The translations under genes were made by a program, and so were the position numbers. A stretch of DNA of 64,000 bases, taken from positions 1 to 64,000 of the forward strand of contig AFUS01000005.1 of the NCBI GenBank assembly GCA_000223315.2, in the 5' to 3' direction. The notes under the pieces are model-generated. The model saw only the letters and a program-made list of their open reading frames with translations. It had not been told where the DNA came from and searched no databases. Of this stretch, positions 19,937 through 30,014 are shown one piece after another; within the stretch, counting starts at the first letter, position 1, and every line of letters begins with the position of its first letter. The stretch comes from Parvimonas sp. oral taxon 393 str. F0440 (GTDB lineage: Bacteria; Bacillota; Clostridia; Tissierellales; Peptoniphilaceae).

Positions 19937-20191
19937 ATGGCAGTTAAAATTAGATTAAAAAGAATGGGTTCAAAGAAGAAACCATTTTATAGAATAGTTG
20001 TTGCCGATTCAAGAGCACCAAGAGATGGTAAATTTATTGAGGAAATTGGATATTATAATCCACTAACAGAATCAAAAGAAATTAAAGTTGATGCTGAAAA
20101 GGTAAATGCTTGGATTAAAAATGGTGCAAAACCAACTGATACTGTAAATAGACTATTTAAAAATAATAACATATATTCTGAAAATAAATAA
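19937..20191 (+). CDS. rpsP: 30S ribosomal protein bS16
   Basis: An 84-residue basic protein of the small subunit body. The family pattern [40 protein letters not shown] is present (seen at residues 2-42). AAGGAGG precedes ATG 19937. It sits between ffh and khpA, the standard Firmicutes order. Confidence 0.97.
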   Translation: MAVKIRLKRMGSKKKPFYRIVVADSRAPRDGKFIEEIGYYNPLTESKEIKVDAEKVNAWIKNGAKPTDTVNRLFKNNNIYSENK

Positions 20192-20202
20192 GGACTGTAT
20201 AT

Positions 20203-20430
20203 ATGAAAGAATTAGTAGAATTTATGGTTAAATCTTTAGTTGACAATCCTGAAAATTTAGTTATAACCACTGAAGAAGATGGTGAGATATTAAAGATTAT
20301 TATTAAAGCGGATGAAAATGATATTGGGAAAATTATAGGAAAGCAAGGTAAAATTGCTAAGGCTATTAGAACAATTGTTAGATCTTCTGCAATGAAGTTA
20401 GGTAAGAAGGTAATCGTAGAAATAAATTAG
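20203..20430 (+). CDS. khpA: KH-domain RNA-binding protein KhpA
   Basis: A 75-residue single KH domain protein with the GxxG loop in IGKIIGKQGKIAKAI. In Gram-positive bacteria KhpA pairs with KhpB and binds many RNAs, affecting cell elongation and division. Its place between rpsP and rimM is the conserved one. Confidence 0.93.
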   Translation: MKELVEFMVKSLVDNPENLVITTEEDGEILKIIIKADENDIGKIIGKQGKIAKAIRTIVRSSAMKLGKKVIVEIN

Positions 20431-20434
20431 TATT

Positions 20435-20935
20435 ATGGAATTTATAGAAGTTGCAAAAATTATAAATGTTCACGGAATAAAAGGAACTGTAAAAATATAT
20501 TCATTGACTTCAAATATTGACAGATTTAAGGATGATTGTAAATTTTATATTGACAAAAAAATACCTGTTACTGTTAAATCTATAAGGGAATTAAGTTCAG
20601 AACTTGCTTTATTAACTTTTAATGAGTATGATAATATAAATCAAGTATTAGAATTTAAGAATAAAGGACTTTTCGTTGAAGAAAGTAATTTATTGAAGCT
20701 TCCTGATGATGAGTATTATATATACAAACTAATTGGAATGGATGTATATGATCAAAATAATAAATTTATTGGAAAATTAAAAAATGTTTTGACAACATTG
20801 GCTAATGATGTTTATGAGATTGATTATAATGGAAAAAGTGTATATATACCAGCAGTAAAAGAATTTATAAAAGATGTTAATATTGAAAAATCTATAATGA
20901 AAGTAAATATAATTGATGGTATGTTAGATGATTAA
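20435..20935 (+). CDS. rimM: Ribosome maturation factor RimM
   Basis: RimM assists 30S head assembly by binding uS19. The 166-residue protein has the N-terminal RimM beta-barrel (VAKIINVHGIKGTVKIYSLTS) and the C-terminal PRC-barrel with YYIYKLIGMDVYD and VYIPAVKEFIKDVN. It starts four bases after khpA and overlaps trmD by 8 bases. Confidence 0.93.
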   Translation: MEFIEVAKIINVHGIKGTVKIYSLTSNIDRFKDDCKFYIDKKIPVTVKSIRELSSELALLTFNEYDNINQVLEFKNKGLFVEESNLLKLPDDEYYIYKLIGMDVYDQNNKFIGKLKNVLTTLANDVYEIDYNGKSVYIPAVKEFIKDVNIEKSIMKVNIIDGMLDD

Positions 20936-21632
20936 GATTACAATTTTGACTTTATTCCCTGAATTCATCGAATCAATAAGAAATTATGGTGTTTTAGGGA
21001 AAGCTATTGAAAAAGGTATTATAGAGTTTGAAATTTTGAATATTAGAGATTTTTCTGTTGATAAGCATAATAAAGTTGATGATGAAATATATGGTGGTGG
21101 AGCAGGTATGTTGATGACTGTTCAACCGGTTTTTGATGCCATAAATTTTAGTAAGAATGATAATTCTAAAGTTATATTTCTATCTCCACAGGGAGAAGTT
21201 TTGACACAAAATAAATGTAAAGAGTTATCTAAAGATGAACATTTAATATTTTTATGTGGTCATTATGAAGGTATTGATTCCAGAATTATAAATAATTTTG
21301 TTGATGAAGAAATTTCTGTAGGTGATTATGTTGTTACTGGAGGAGAAATTCCTGCCATGTTACTTATGGATGCTGTTTGTAGAATGGTAGATGGAGTATT
21401 AGGAAATTCAGATAGCGCTCCTACGGATTCACATTATAGTGATTTATTACAATATGATGTTTTTACAAGACCTAGAAATTTCAAAGGATTAGAAGTTCCG
21501 GAAGTTTTACTTAATGGAAATCATAAAGAAATTGAAAAGTGGAGAGAAAAATCTTCATTAGAAAATACGAAGAAAAAAAGACCTGACTTATATGAAAAGT
21601 ACATTTTAAAAAGAAATAGGATGTTCCGCTAG
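20928..21632 (+). CDS. trmD: tRNA (guanine-N1)-methyltransferase TrmD
   Basis: TrmD makes m1G37 in tRNAs, preventing +1 frameshifting. The 234-residue SPOUT protein shows the trefoil-knot elements: EIYGGGAGMLMTVQPV, LCGHYEGIDSRI and VGDYVVTGGEIPAMLLMDAV, then LGNSDSAPTDSH. It overlaps rimM and precedes rplS. Confidence 0.96.
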   Translation: MIKITILTLFPEFIESIRNYGVLGKAIEKGIIEFEILNIRDFSVDKHNKVDDEIYGGGAGMLMTVQPVFDAINFSKNDNSKVIFLSPQGEVLTQNKCKELSKDEHLIFLCGHYEGIDSRIINNFVDEEISVGDYVVTGGEIPAMLLMDAVCRMVDGVLGNSDSAPTDSHYSDLLQYDVFTRPRNFKGLEVPEVLLNGNHKEIEKWREKSSLENTKKKRPDLYEKYILKRNRMFR

Positions 21633-21676
21633 TTTATTAAAATAAATTAAGAACATTGATATTAGGAGGAATTGTT

Positions 21677-22024
21677 GTGGATATAATAAAACAAATTGAA
21701 AATGAACAATTAAGACAAGAAAAATTTGATTTTAATGTTGGTGATACAGTTGTTATCGGATATAAAATCAAAGAAGGAAATAGAGAAAGAGTTCAAGCAT
21801 TTGAAGGAACTGTAATTAAAATTCAAGGAAAAGGTTCAAGAGCAACTTTTACTGTAAGAAGAGTATTACAAGGAGTTGGGGTAGAAAGAACATTCCCAAT
21901 TCATTCTCCAAGAATCGAAAGCTTAAAAGTAGTTAGACGTGGTAAGGTAAGACGTGCAAAATTATATTACTTAAGAGATAGAGTAGGTAAAGCTTCAAAA
22001 GTTAAAGAATTAAAGAAATATTAA
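21677..22024 (+). CDS. rplS: 50S ribosomal protein bL19
   Basis: A 115-residue protein at the 30S-50S interface. It begins [14 protein letters not shown] and contains the family signature [19 protein letters not shown]. The start is GTG 21677, seven bases after AGGAGG at 21664-21669; a longer in-frame start upstream would include the ribosome site itself. It ends the operon, with a terminator right after. Confidence 0.96.
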   Translation: MDIIKQIENEQLRQEKFDFNVGDTVVIGYKIKEGNRERVQAFEGTVIKIQGKGSRATFTVRRVLQGVGVERTFPIHSPRIESLKVVRRGKVRRAKLYYLRDRVGKASKVKELKKY

Positions 22025-22030
22025 AAATTA

Positions 22031-22060
22031 AGTACCTCGATTTTTCGAGGTACTAATTTT
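22031..22060 (+). terminator. Rho-independent terminator after rplS
   Basis: A perfect 10-bp stem AGTACCTCGA / TCGAGGTACT with a four-T loop, followed by AATTTT. Confidence 0.85.
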
Positions 22061-22077
22061 ATAGAAAAGAGGAAAAT

Positions 22078-23351
22078 ATGGATTTATTTAAAATGAATTA
22101 CAATTTATTTTCTAAATTATCAAAACCGTTGGCCGAAAGAATGAGACCGAAAGATTTGTCTTTTTTTGTTGGTCAAGATAATATAATAAAAAACAATTCT
22201 GTGCTTAAAAATATGATTAAGAATAATAGATTTTCTTCAATGATATTATATGGTCCTCCAGGATCGGGGAAAACATCACTTGCAAATATTATTTCTAGTA
22301 GTACTGATAATTATTTTGTAAAAATTTCTGCAGTGACTTCTGGAACAAAGGAAATAAAAGAAATTGTTGAACTTGCAAAAGATAATTTATCAATGTATAA
22401 TAAGAGAACCATACTATTTATAGATGAAATACATAGATTTAATAAAATGCAACAAGATTATTTACTTGAGTATGTAGAAAATGGAGATATAATTTTTATT
22501 GGAGCTACTACTGAAAATCCTACTTATGAGGTAAATAACGCATTATTATCAAGAGTTATAGTTTTTGAGTTACAAACACTTAGTTTTGAAAATTTAAAAG
22601 ATATAATTGATAATGCTATTTTAAATGATGAAATTTTAAAAAGCAAGAAAATCAGTTATACTGAAGATGGTATTAGCTATTTAATAAAAATGTCAAATGG
22701 AGATGCAAGAACAGCTTTAAATTATTTTGAACTAATTGTTGACAATATAGAATCAGACGAAAAAATAATTTCTGAGGATATAATAAAAAATATTTTGATA
22801 AAGTAAAAATCTATTATGATAAAAATTCAGATAAACATTATAATTTTATCTCTGCTTTTATAAAGTCTATGAGGATTGGAGATCCTGATGCGGTAGTATA
22901 CTATTTAGCATCAATGCTAATTTCTGGAGAAGACATTAATTTTATTGCTAGAAGAATGATTATTTTTGCGTCTGAGGACATAGGAAATGCTAATCCAAAT
23001 GCATTAGTTTTGGCAAATTCTTGTGCGGAGTCAGTAAAGAAAATTGGAATGCCTGAAGCAAGAATAATTTTATCACAATGCGCAATTTATCTTGCGTGTA
23101 GTGAGAAAAGCAATACATCTTATTTAGCTATAAATAAAGCATTAAAATATATTAAAGAAAATGGACTTGAAGAAGTTCCTGATTTTTTAAGAAGTTCAAA
23201 AACTATTTCAAAGAAAAATGAGGAATATAAATATCCTCATAACTATGAAAATATGTTTACAGGTCAAGAATATTTACCTGAAAAAATTAAAGATTTAAAA
23301 TTTTATAATCCTAAAAATATTGGATTTGAAAAAATTTTTTTGATAAATTAG
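22078..23351 (+). CDS. rarA: Replication-associated recombination protein RarA (MgsA-like AAA ATPase; frameshifted)
   Basis: A clamp-loader-like AAA+ ATPase acting at stalled replication forks. Restored length is about 424 residues: LAERMRPKDLSFFVGQDN, Walker A GPPGSGKTS, Walker B ILFIDEIHRF, sensor GATTENPTYEVNNALLSR, and the C-terminal tetramerisation part RIGDPDAVVYYLASM with EDIGNANPNALVLA. One T is lost near 22795; restoring it joins NIFDKVKIYYDKNSDKHYNF to the second part. Its last codon is 12 bases before asnS. Confidence 0.93.
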
Positions 23352-23363
23352 AGGAGGAATAAT

Positions 23364-24748
23364 ATGTTTTTATTAAAAGATATTTTTGCAAATGAAAAAG
23401 ATTTTATTGACAAAGAAGTTGAAGTAGCAGGCTGGATAAAAAATAGTCGTTTTAACAATAATATTGGTTTTATAGAACTTAATGACGGAACTACATTCAA
23501 GAGTATTCAAATTGTGGTTGAGTCAAAATTAGATAATTTTCAAGCTATATCAAAATTATTATTACCTTCTGCAATTATAGTTAAAGGTAAACTTGTTAAA
23601 AGTCCAGGCGGAAAACAAAATTTTGAAATTAATGCTTCTGAAATAGTTGTTGAAGGAGAATCTACTGATAAATATCCTCTTCAAAAGAAAAGACATACAT
23701 TTGAATTTTTAAGGACTATACAACATTTAAGACCAAGAGCAAATACATTTAATGCAGTTTTTAGAGTTAGATCAATTTTAAGCTATGCTTTACATAAGTT
23801 CTTTTTGAAAGAGGATTTGTCTATGCACATACACCAATCATTACAGCAAGTGATGCAGAAGGTGCAGGAGAAATGTTTAGAGTTACAAATTTAGATGTAG
23901 ATAATCTTCCAAAAACAATTAATGGAGAAGTTGATTTTTCTCAGGATTTTTTCTCAAAACCTACAAACTTAACAGTTAGTGGGCAATTAGAAGGGGAAGC
24001 CTTTGCTATGGCATATAGAAATATTTATACTTTTGGACCGACATTTAGAGCTGAAAATTCTAATACTACGAGACATGCTGCAGAATTTTGGATGATAGAA
24101 CCAGAAATAGCATTTGCTGATTTAAATGACGTAATAAAATTATCAGAAGATATGGTTAAGTATATTATTAAATTTGTTTTGGAAAATGCACCGGATGAAA
24201 TGAAATTTTTTAATGATTTTATAGATAAAGGATTGATTGAAAGACTGAATTCTGTTGTTAATTCCGAATTTAAGGTTATGACATATACAGAAGCAATTGA
24301 AATTTTAAAATCGTCTAAAGAAAATTTCAAATACCCTGTTGAATGGGGAGTTGATTTAAAAACAGAACATGAGAGATATATTTGCGAAAAAATTGTTAAA
24401 GGTCCTGTATTTTTAACCGATTATCCAAAAGAAATTAAAGCTTTTTATATGAGATTAAATGATGATAATAAAACTGTTGCCGCTACTGATATGTTAGTTC
24501 CGGGAATAGGTGAATTGATAGGCGGAAGTCAAAGAGAAGAAAGATTAGATATATTGGAACAAAAAATGAGAGATTCAAATATGAATATTGAAGATTATTC
24601 TTGGTATTTAGATTTAAGAAGATTTGGCGGAACAAAACACGGTGGATATGGATTAGGATTTGAAAGAATGTTGATGTATTTAACAGGAATGCAAAATATA
24701 AGAGACGTATTACCTTTTCCAAGAACAGTTGGACTATGTGAATTTTAA
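23364..24748 (+). CDS. asnS: Asparaginyl-tRNA synthetase (frameshifted)
   Basis: A class II synthetase that charges tRNA-Asn with asparagine. Restored length is about 461 residues: an N-terminal OB-fold anticodon-binding domain ([20 protein letters not shown]), then the catalytic domain with motif 2 ([25 protein letters not shown]) and motif 3 ([15 protein letters not shown]). One T is missing in the T5 run near 23810-23814; restoring it gives [30 protein letters not shown] precedes ATG 23364. The short leader rules out a T-box. Having AsnRS means direct asparaginylation is available. Confidence 0.95.
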
Positions 24749-24766
24749 TTTAATAAAAAGAATATT

Positions 24767-24795
24767 GATGAGGTGTTTAAAACATCTCATTTTTT
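24767..24795 (+). terminator. Rho-independent terminator after asnS
   Basis: ATGAGGTGTT at 24768-24777 pairs with AACATCTCAT at 24781-24790 (one G-T pair), followed by six T residues. The rest of the gap to 25000 is AT-rich with a -10-like TATAAT at 24951-24956 but no good -35. Confidence 0.75.
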
Positions 24796-25000
24796 ATTGA
24801 ACAATAACAATAAAATAGTATGTTAATAATATAGATAAGTGTAAAAATATGGTTAAAATATAATTAATTTTAAAAATTTAGTATATATTAAATAATTTTA
24901 ATAAATAATCTTTTTAATTATTAAAATTAGATTTTTTTGTAATAATATGATATAATTATGATGTATTTTTATTTCGTAAATGCAATAATTGAGGTGTGTT

Positions 25001-25620
25001 ATGATAAAAAATAAAAAAGAAATTATTTTAATTACTTCTATGTTTTTAGGATTAACTATTTTAGGTTTTGGTTATAAATATTTGTCATCTAATAAACAGA
25101 ACAAGATAGTAGAAAATATTAATAGTGAGAATAAACAACAGAAAGAAGATGATTCTTTAGAGAATAATAAACAAAGTTCTGAAATTTATATACATATAGA
25201 TGGTGAAGTAAAAAATCCGGGTGTATACAAGATGAAAAACGGAGATAGAGTTAATGATGTCATTCAAGCTGCAGGAGGACTAACTGATAATGCAGATAAA
25301 AGTAAAATTAATTTAGCTATAAAGATAAAAGATGAAATGAAAATACACATTTATAAAATAGGAGAAGATAAAAACAATTCCAATTCAAAATCATTGGATG
25401 AAAATGCAAATTCTAATTTAAATAATACTAAATTGATTAATATTAATACTGCAAGTAAGGACGAACTTTGTAAATTAAATGGAATTGGAGAAAACAAAGC
25501 TAAACTTATTATTCAATATAGAGAAAAGAAAAAATTTACAAAAATAGAAGATATAACAAAAGTTTCAGGTATTGGAAAGAAAACTTTTGAAAAATAAAAA
25601 ATGATATAACAGTAGAATAG
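25001..25620 (+). CDS. comEA: ComEA-like DNA-binding protein (frameshifted at C-terminus)
   Basis: ComEA is the membrane-anchored receptor for double-stranded DNA in competence. The restored protein is about 206 residues: one N-terminal transmembrane segment (IILITSMFLGLTILGFGYKY), an Asn/Lys-rich linker, an SLBB domain (IYIHIDGEVKNPGVYKMKNGDRVNDVIQAAGG) and a C-terminal helix-hairpin-helix pair (INTASKDELCKLNGIGENKA, ITKVSGIGKKTFEK). One A is missing near 25590; the true end is then IKNDITVE with TAG at 25618. ATG 25001 follows GAGGTG. With the pilin genes at the left edge it suggests a competence apparatus. It is 9 bases upstream of selD. Confidence 0.85.
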
Positions 25621-25629
25621 GAAAATAAA

Positions 25630-26685
25630 ATGAAAAATATTGATATAAAAGATATAAAGTTAACTTCATATGCTAAAACTTCAGGATGAGCAGCTAAAGT
25701 TGGTCCAGATATTCTGGACGAGGTTTTATCCGGGTTGGATAATACAACTTCCGTTAGTGAAAATTTACTTGTAGGGATAGAAACATCTGATGATGCTGCA
25801 GTTTATAAAATTAATGATGAATTAGCTCTAATAGAAACTTTGGACTTTTTTACTCCAATAGTTGATGATCCATATACTTTTGGGAAAATAGCAGCTACTA
25901 ATTCACTTTCTGATGTCTATGCTATGGGTGGAGAACCTAGCATGGCTATGAATATAGTATGTTTTCCAAATTGTCTACCACCAAAAATTTTAACTGAAAT
26001 TTTAAAGGGTGGCTTAGAAAAAATGAAAGAGGCGGAATGTTTACTTATAGGTGGGCATACTGTACAAGATGATGAACCTAAGTATGGATTAAGTGTTTCA
26101 GGTTTTGTTCATCCAAATAAAGTTTGGAAAAATTCATCTGCAAAAGTTGGAGATGTTCTTATACTTACTAAACCAATAGGACTTGGTTTAATAAATACTG
26201 CTATAAAAGGTGGACTTGCAACTAAAGAAGAAATTACAGATGCTGTTCACACTATGGAAACTCTTAATAAATATGCAAAAAGAGCTGTAGAAGATAACAC
26301 TATTAATTCCTGTACGGATATTACAGGATTTGGACTTATGGGACATTGTTATGAAATGGCAAAAGGATCAGGTACAACTTTTGTACTTAATAGCTCTAAT
26401 TTACCTATTTTAAAAGGAGCTATTGATTATGCTAATATGGGACTTATCCCTAAAGGATGTTATGATAACAAGAAATTTGTTGGAAATAATTATATTCTTC
26501 AAAATGAGGTAGATGAAGCATTACTTAATGTAATGTTTAATCCTGAAACTTCAGGGGGGCTTCTAATTACAGTTCCAGAAAATGAAGTTGATGAAATTTT
26601 AAATAAACTAAAAAATATTCCTACAAGATTTGCTGTTATAGGAAAAGTTGAAGAAAAAAGAGAAAAGTATTTAATAGTTAAGTAA
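25630..26685 (+). CDS. selD: Selenide, water dikinase SelD, a selenoprotein with in-frame TGA
   Basis: SelD makes selenophosphate from selenide and ATP. From ATG 25630 the frame reads through TGA at 25687-25689 to TAA at 26683. The segment is K-T-S-G-Sec20-A-A-K-V-G-P, so Sec stands where many homologues have the catalytic Cys, and K24 follows as expected. Further motifs are SDDAAVYKI, ATNSLSDVYAMGGEP, LIGGHTVQDDEPKYGLSVSG and ITGFGLMGHCYEMA. The restored 351 residues is the usual length. A hairpin directly after the TGA is a SECIS candidate. Translation from the next start at 25735 would drop the active site. It is followed by selA and selB. Confidence 0.95.
25687..25719 (+). promoter_or_regulatory. 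SECIS-like element in selD (recoded TGA plus hairpin)
   Basis: The recoded TGA is at 25687-25689. Thirteen bases later GTCCAG (25703-25708) and CTGGAC... its complement at 25714-25719 form a perfect 6-bp stem with loop ATATT. Bacterial SECIS hairpins lie just 3' of the UGA inside the coding region and are bound by SelB, so location fits. The loop is shorter than in E. coli fdhF, and I cannot confirm SelB binding. Confidence 0.6.
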
Positions 26686-26709
26686 TATAATTAGATAATG
26701 GAGAAATTT

Positions 26710-28098
26710 ATGAATTTATATAAAATGATACCTAAAGTTGACCAAATTTTAGAAAATGATATGATTAAAATTCTTTTAAAGGAAAATTCTAAAAATCTAG
26801 TTATGGAGTCAATTCACGAAGAACTAGATGATATAAGAAAAAATATATCTAATGGTTGTGCTGAAGATGTAATATCAAATAGAATTACAAATTTAATTGA
26901 AAATATCAGGAACAATTTAGTAAATAAGAAAACATACAATTTAAGAAAAGTTATAAATGCATCTGGGGTTGTTATACATACTAATCTTGGCAGATCTGTT
27001 TTAAATGATGAAATTTTAGAAAATATAAAAAGCATTTCAGTTGGATATTCAAATCTTGAGTATGATTTGGAAAAAGGTGAACGTGGATCAAGATATTCTC
27101 ATTTAAGTAATATTATAAAGAAAATAACCGGAGCTGAAGATTGTATGGTTGTTAATAATAATGCAGCTGCAGTTATGTTAATACTATCAACTATGGCAAA
27201 GGGGAAGAATGTAATTACGAGTAGAAGTGAACTAGTAGAAATTGGAGGTTCTTTTAGAATACCTGATGTTTGTAGAGAAAGTGGAGCAGAACTTAAAGAA
27301 GTAGGAACAACCAATAAAACACATCTTAGCGATTATGAAAATGCAATTGATGAAAAAACCGCTGCATTATTTAAAGTTCATCAAAGTAATTTTAAAATTT
27401 TAGGTTTTACTGAATCAGTAACTTCTTTTGAATTAAATTGTTTGAAAGAAAAATATAATATTCCTATTATTGAAGATTTAGGATCTGGAGTTCTCATAGA
27501 TTTATCAAAGTATGGATTATCTCACGAGCCAACTGTACAAGAATGTATCAAAAATGGAGTTGATGTTGTAAGTTTTAGTGGAGATAAATTGCTAGGTGGA
27601 GTTCAGGCTGGGATTATTGTTGGAAAGAAAGAATATATTGAAAAGATGAAAAAAAATCAATTAACAAGAGCTTTAAGGGTTGATAAATTTACTCTTTCTG
27701 CACTTGAAGCTGTTTTTTCATATTATATTGATGATGAGTTAGCTATTTCGAAAATACCAACATTAAATATGTTGACTATAAAAATTGAAAAACTATATAA
27801 TAAAGCTCAGAAACTTATAGAATGTTTGGGAGAAAACAATGATTTTGCATATGAAATTATAGATATTGATTCAGAAGTTGGTGCAGGATCACTTCCAACT
27901 CAAAAATTACCATCTAAAGCTGTAAAAGTGATTTCAAAATCATTTACAGAAAATGAATTAGAAGAAAAGTTAAGAAATTATGAAATTCCTATAATTACGA
28001 GAATTTATAAGGGAAACTTGATTTTTGATGTTAGAACTATTTTTGAAAATGAATTTTCTATAATTAAAGATGCAATAAATTCATTAATAGGAGAATAA
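26710..28098 (+). CDS. selA: L-seryl-tRNA(Sec) selenium transferase
   Basis: A PLP enzyme that converts Ser-tRNA(Sec) to Sec-tRNA(Sec) using selenophosphate. It is 462 residues, with NASGVVIHTNLGRSVL, the glycine-rich AEDCMVVNNNAAAVML, and the PLP lysine near residue 293 in VSFSGDKLLGGVQAGIIVG. I chose ATG 26710 because GGAG at 26700-26703 lies six bases before it; ATG 26698 is an alternative. It is directly followed by selB with one base between. Confidence 0.95.
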   Translation: MNLYKMIPKVDQILENDMIKILLKENSKNLVMESIHEELDDIRKNISNGCAEDVISNRITNLIENIRNNLVNKKTYNLRKVINASGVVIHTNLGRSVLNDEILENIKSISVGYSNLEYDLEKGERGSRYSHLSNIIKKITGAEDCMVVNNNAAAVMLILSTMAKGKNVITSRSELVEIGGSFRIPDVCRESGAELKEVGTTNKTHLSDYENAIDEKTAALFKVHQSNFKILGFTESVTSFELNCLKEKYNIPIIEDLGSGVLIDLSKYGLSHEPTVQECIKNGVDVVSFSGDKLLGGVQAGIIVGKKEYIEKMKKNQLTRALRVDKFTLSALEAVFSYYIDDELAISKIPTLNMLTIKIEKLYNKAQKLIECLGENNDFAYEIIDIDSEVGAGSLPTQKLPSKAVKVISKSFTENELEEKLRNYEIPIITRIYKGNLIFDVRTIFENEFSIIKDAINSLIGE

Positions 28099-28099
28099 T

Positions 28100-30004
28100 A
28101 TGGATAATAAGAAAAATATTATCGTTGGAACTGCAGGACATATAGATCATGGTAAAACAACTTTAATAAGAGCATTAACGGGAAGAAATACGGATAGATT
28201 AAAAGAAGAGCAAAATAGAGGTATTTCTATTGAATTAGGTTTTACTCATTTTGATTTAAACAATAACCTTAGAGTTGGGATTATAGATGTTCCTGGCCAT
28301 GAAAAATTTATAAAAAATATGTTATCCGGTGTTTGTGGTATGGATATGATTATTTTAGTTGTAGCTGCTGATGAAGGAATTATGGCGCAAACTAAAGAAC
28401 ATTTAGATATTTTAAATTTAATAGGTATTAAAAATGGAATAATTGCATTAACAAAATGTGACTTAGTAGATAAAGAATGGACTGAACTTGTTAAATTAGA
28501 TATTACAGATGAAGTAAAAGGAACATTCTTAGAAGCTGCAAAAATTATAGAAATATCTTCAACAGAAAAAAAAGGAATTGACAATTTAAAAGATGAAATA
28601 ATAAGAATCGTCGATACTTTACCGGAAAAAGATTTAAATTCAAATCCTAGATTATATGTTGACAGATCTTTTTCTATAACTGGATTTGGGACTGTTGTTA
28701 CAGGTACATTAATTTCTGGAACATTAAATCTTGATGAAGAAATATTGATTTATCCATCAAATAAATTAACAAAGGTAAGAAATTTACAAGTACATGATAA
28801 TAATGTTAATATCGCATATGCAGGACAGCGTGTTGCAATAAATCTAGCGAATGTAAAAAAAGAAGATGTACCTAAAGGCTCAGTGTTAGTTCCGAGCAAC
28901 ACTTTTACTGAAAGTAGTTTAATTGATGTTAAATTGAATACTATAAATTTACCATTTTCTATAACTAATAGGACAAGATTTCACTTATATATTGGATCAA
29001 GAGAAGTCTTATGTAGAGCAATTTTGTTAGAAAACGAAGAATTAGAATCTAATAAGGAATATATTGTTCAGTTAAGATTGGAAGAACCTATAATTAGTAA
29101 AAGAAATGACAGATTTATATTAAGATTATTTTCACCACTTTATACTATTGGTGGAGGATATATAATTGATCCAAATGCTACTAAGAAAAAAAGATTTAAT
29201 AGTTTTGATATAGACCGAATTAAAACTCTTGATAATTGTAATTTTAAAGAATATATTTATAATTATATTGACAGATTTAGTGATAAATTTTATCTTGAAA
29301 AAAATTATTATAATTTTTTATCGGATTCAGCTAAAAACATTTCAAAATTAATTGATGACTTAATTGAAGAAAAGAAAATTATATCATTTGGAAATAATTC
29401 TGACAGACTTGTTGTTTCTGATAATTTTATGAAAAAACTTATTAAAAGCATTACTGAATTTATTGAAAATTTTCACGAAAAATATCCTAAAAGAATTGGA
29501 GTTTTAAAAGAAACTTTAAAATCAAAATTTTTTGATTCGTTGAGCGGAAAAATAAAAAATGAATTTATGAATTACTTAATTTCTGATAGATTTAATGTTT
29601 CTGATGAATATATTTCTACTCTTGGTTTTAAAGTTTCACTAGATGATGAGGATTTTAAAAATATTCAAATACTAAAAAGTAAATTTAATTCTGATAAATT
29701 TTCAATTATGAATTTTGAAGATTTCAATCTTACATTAACTATTGAACATTTAAGAGAACTTATTTTGTTTTTAATAATTAATAAAGAAGTTATAAAATTG
29801 GATTCAGGCTATATGCTTAAAGATAATTATGATTTAGCTGTAAGTATGATTAAAGAATTTATAATTAAAAATGGTTCTATTTCTGTTTCAGATGCAAGAG
29901 ATTTATTAAATTCAAATAGGAAATCAACTATGGAATTACTTGAATTTTTAGATAAAGAAAAAATAACTTTAAGAAAAGATAATGAGAGAATATTAGTGAA
30001 ATAG
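28100..30004 (+). CDS. selB: Selenocysteine-specific elongation factor SelB
   Basis: SelB is the GTPase that delivers Sec-tRNA(Sec) to ribosomes at SECIS-flanked UGA codons. The 634-residue protein has G1 GHIDHGKTT, the switch region RGISIELGF, G3 DVPGHEKFIKNML, G4 TKCD, EF-Tu-like domains 2 and 3, and a C-terminal winged-helix region that binds SECIS RNA (KEFIIKNGSISVSDARDLL). Together with selD and selA it completes Sec insertion except for selC, the tRNA gene, which I did not find in the window. Confidence 0.96.
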   Translation: MDNKKNIIVGTAGHIDHGKTTLIRALTGRNTDRLKEEQNRGISIELGFTHFDLNNNLRVGIIDVPGHEKFIKNMLSGVCGMDMIILVVAADEGIMAQTKEHLDILNLIGIKNGIIALTKCDLVDKEWTELVKLDITDEVKGTFLEAAKIIEISSTEKKGIDNLKDEIIRIVDTLPEKDLNSNPRLYVDRSFSITGFGTVVTGTLISGTLNLDEEILIYPSNKLTKVRNLQVHDNNVNIAYAGQRVAINLANVKKEDVPKGSVLVPSNTFTESSLIDVKLNTINLPFSITNRTRFHLYIGSREVLCRAILLENEELESNKEYIVQLRLEEPIISKRNDRFILRLFSPLYTIGGGYIIDPNATKKKRFNSFDIDRIKTLDNCNFKEYIYNYIDRFSDKFYLEKNYYNFLSDSAKNISKLIDDLIEEKKIISFGNNSDRLVVSDNFMKKLIKSITEFIENFHEKYPKRIGVLKETLKSKFFDSLSGKIKNEFMNYLISDRFNVSDEYISTLGFKVSLDDEDFKNIQILKSKFNSDKFSIMNFEDFNLTLTIEHLRELILFLIINKEVIKLDSGYMLKDNYDLAVSMIKEFIIKNGSISVSDARDLLNSNRKSTMELLEFLDKEKITLRKDNERILVK

Positions 30005-30014
30005 GAGTTGTTTT

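Noticed and set aside
25735-26685. selD beginning after the in-frame TGA
   Set aside because: The upstream frame encodes the normal SelD N-terminus including the active-site segment, and selA and selB follow, so the TGA is read as Sec.
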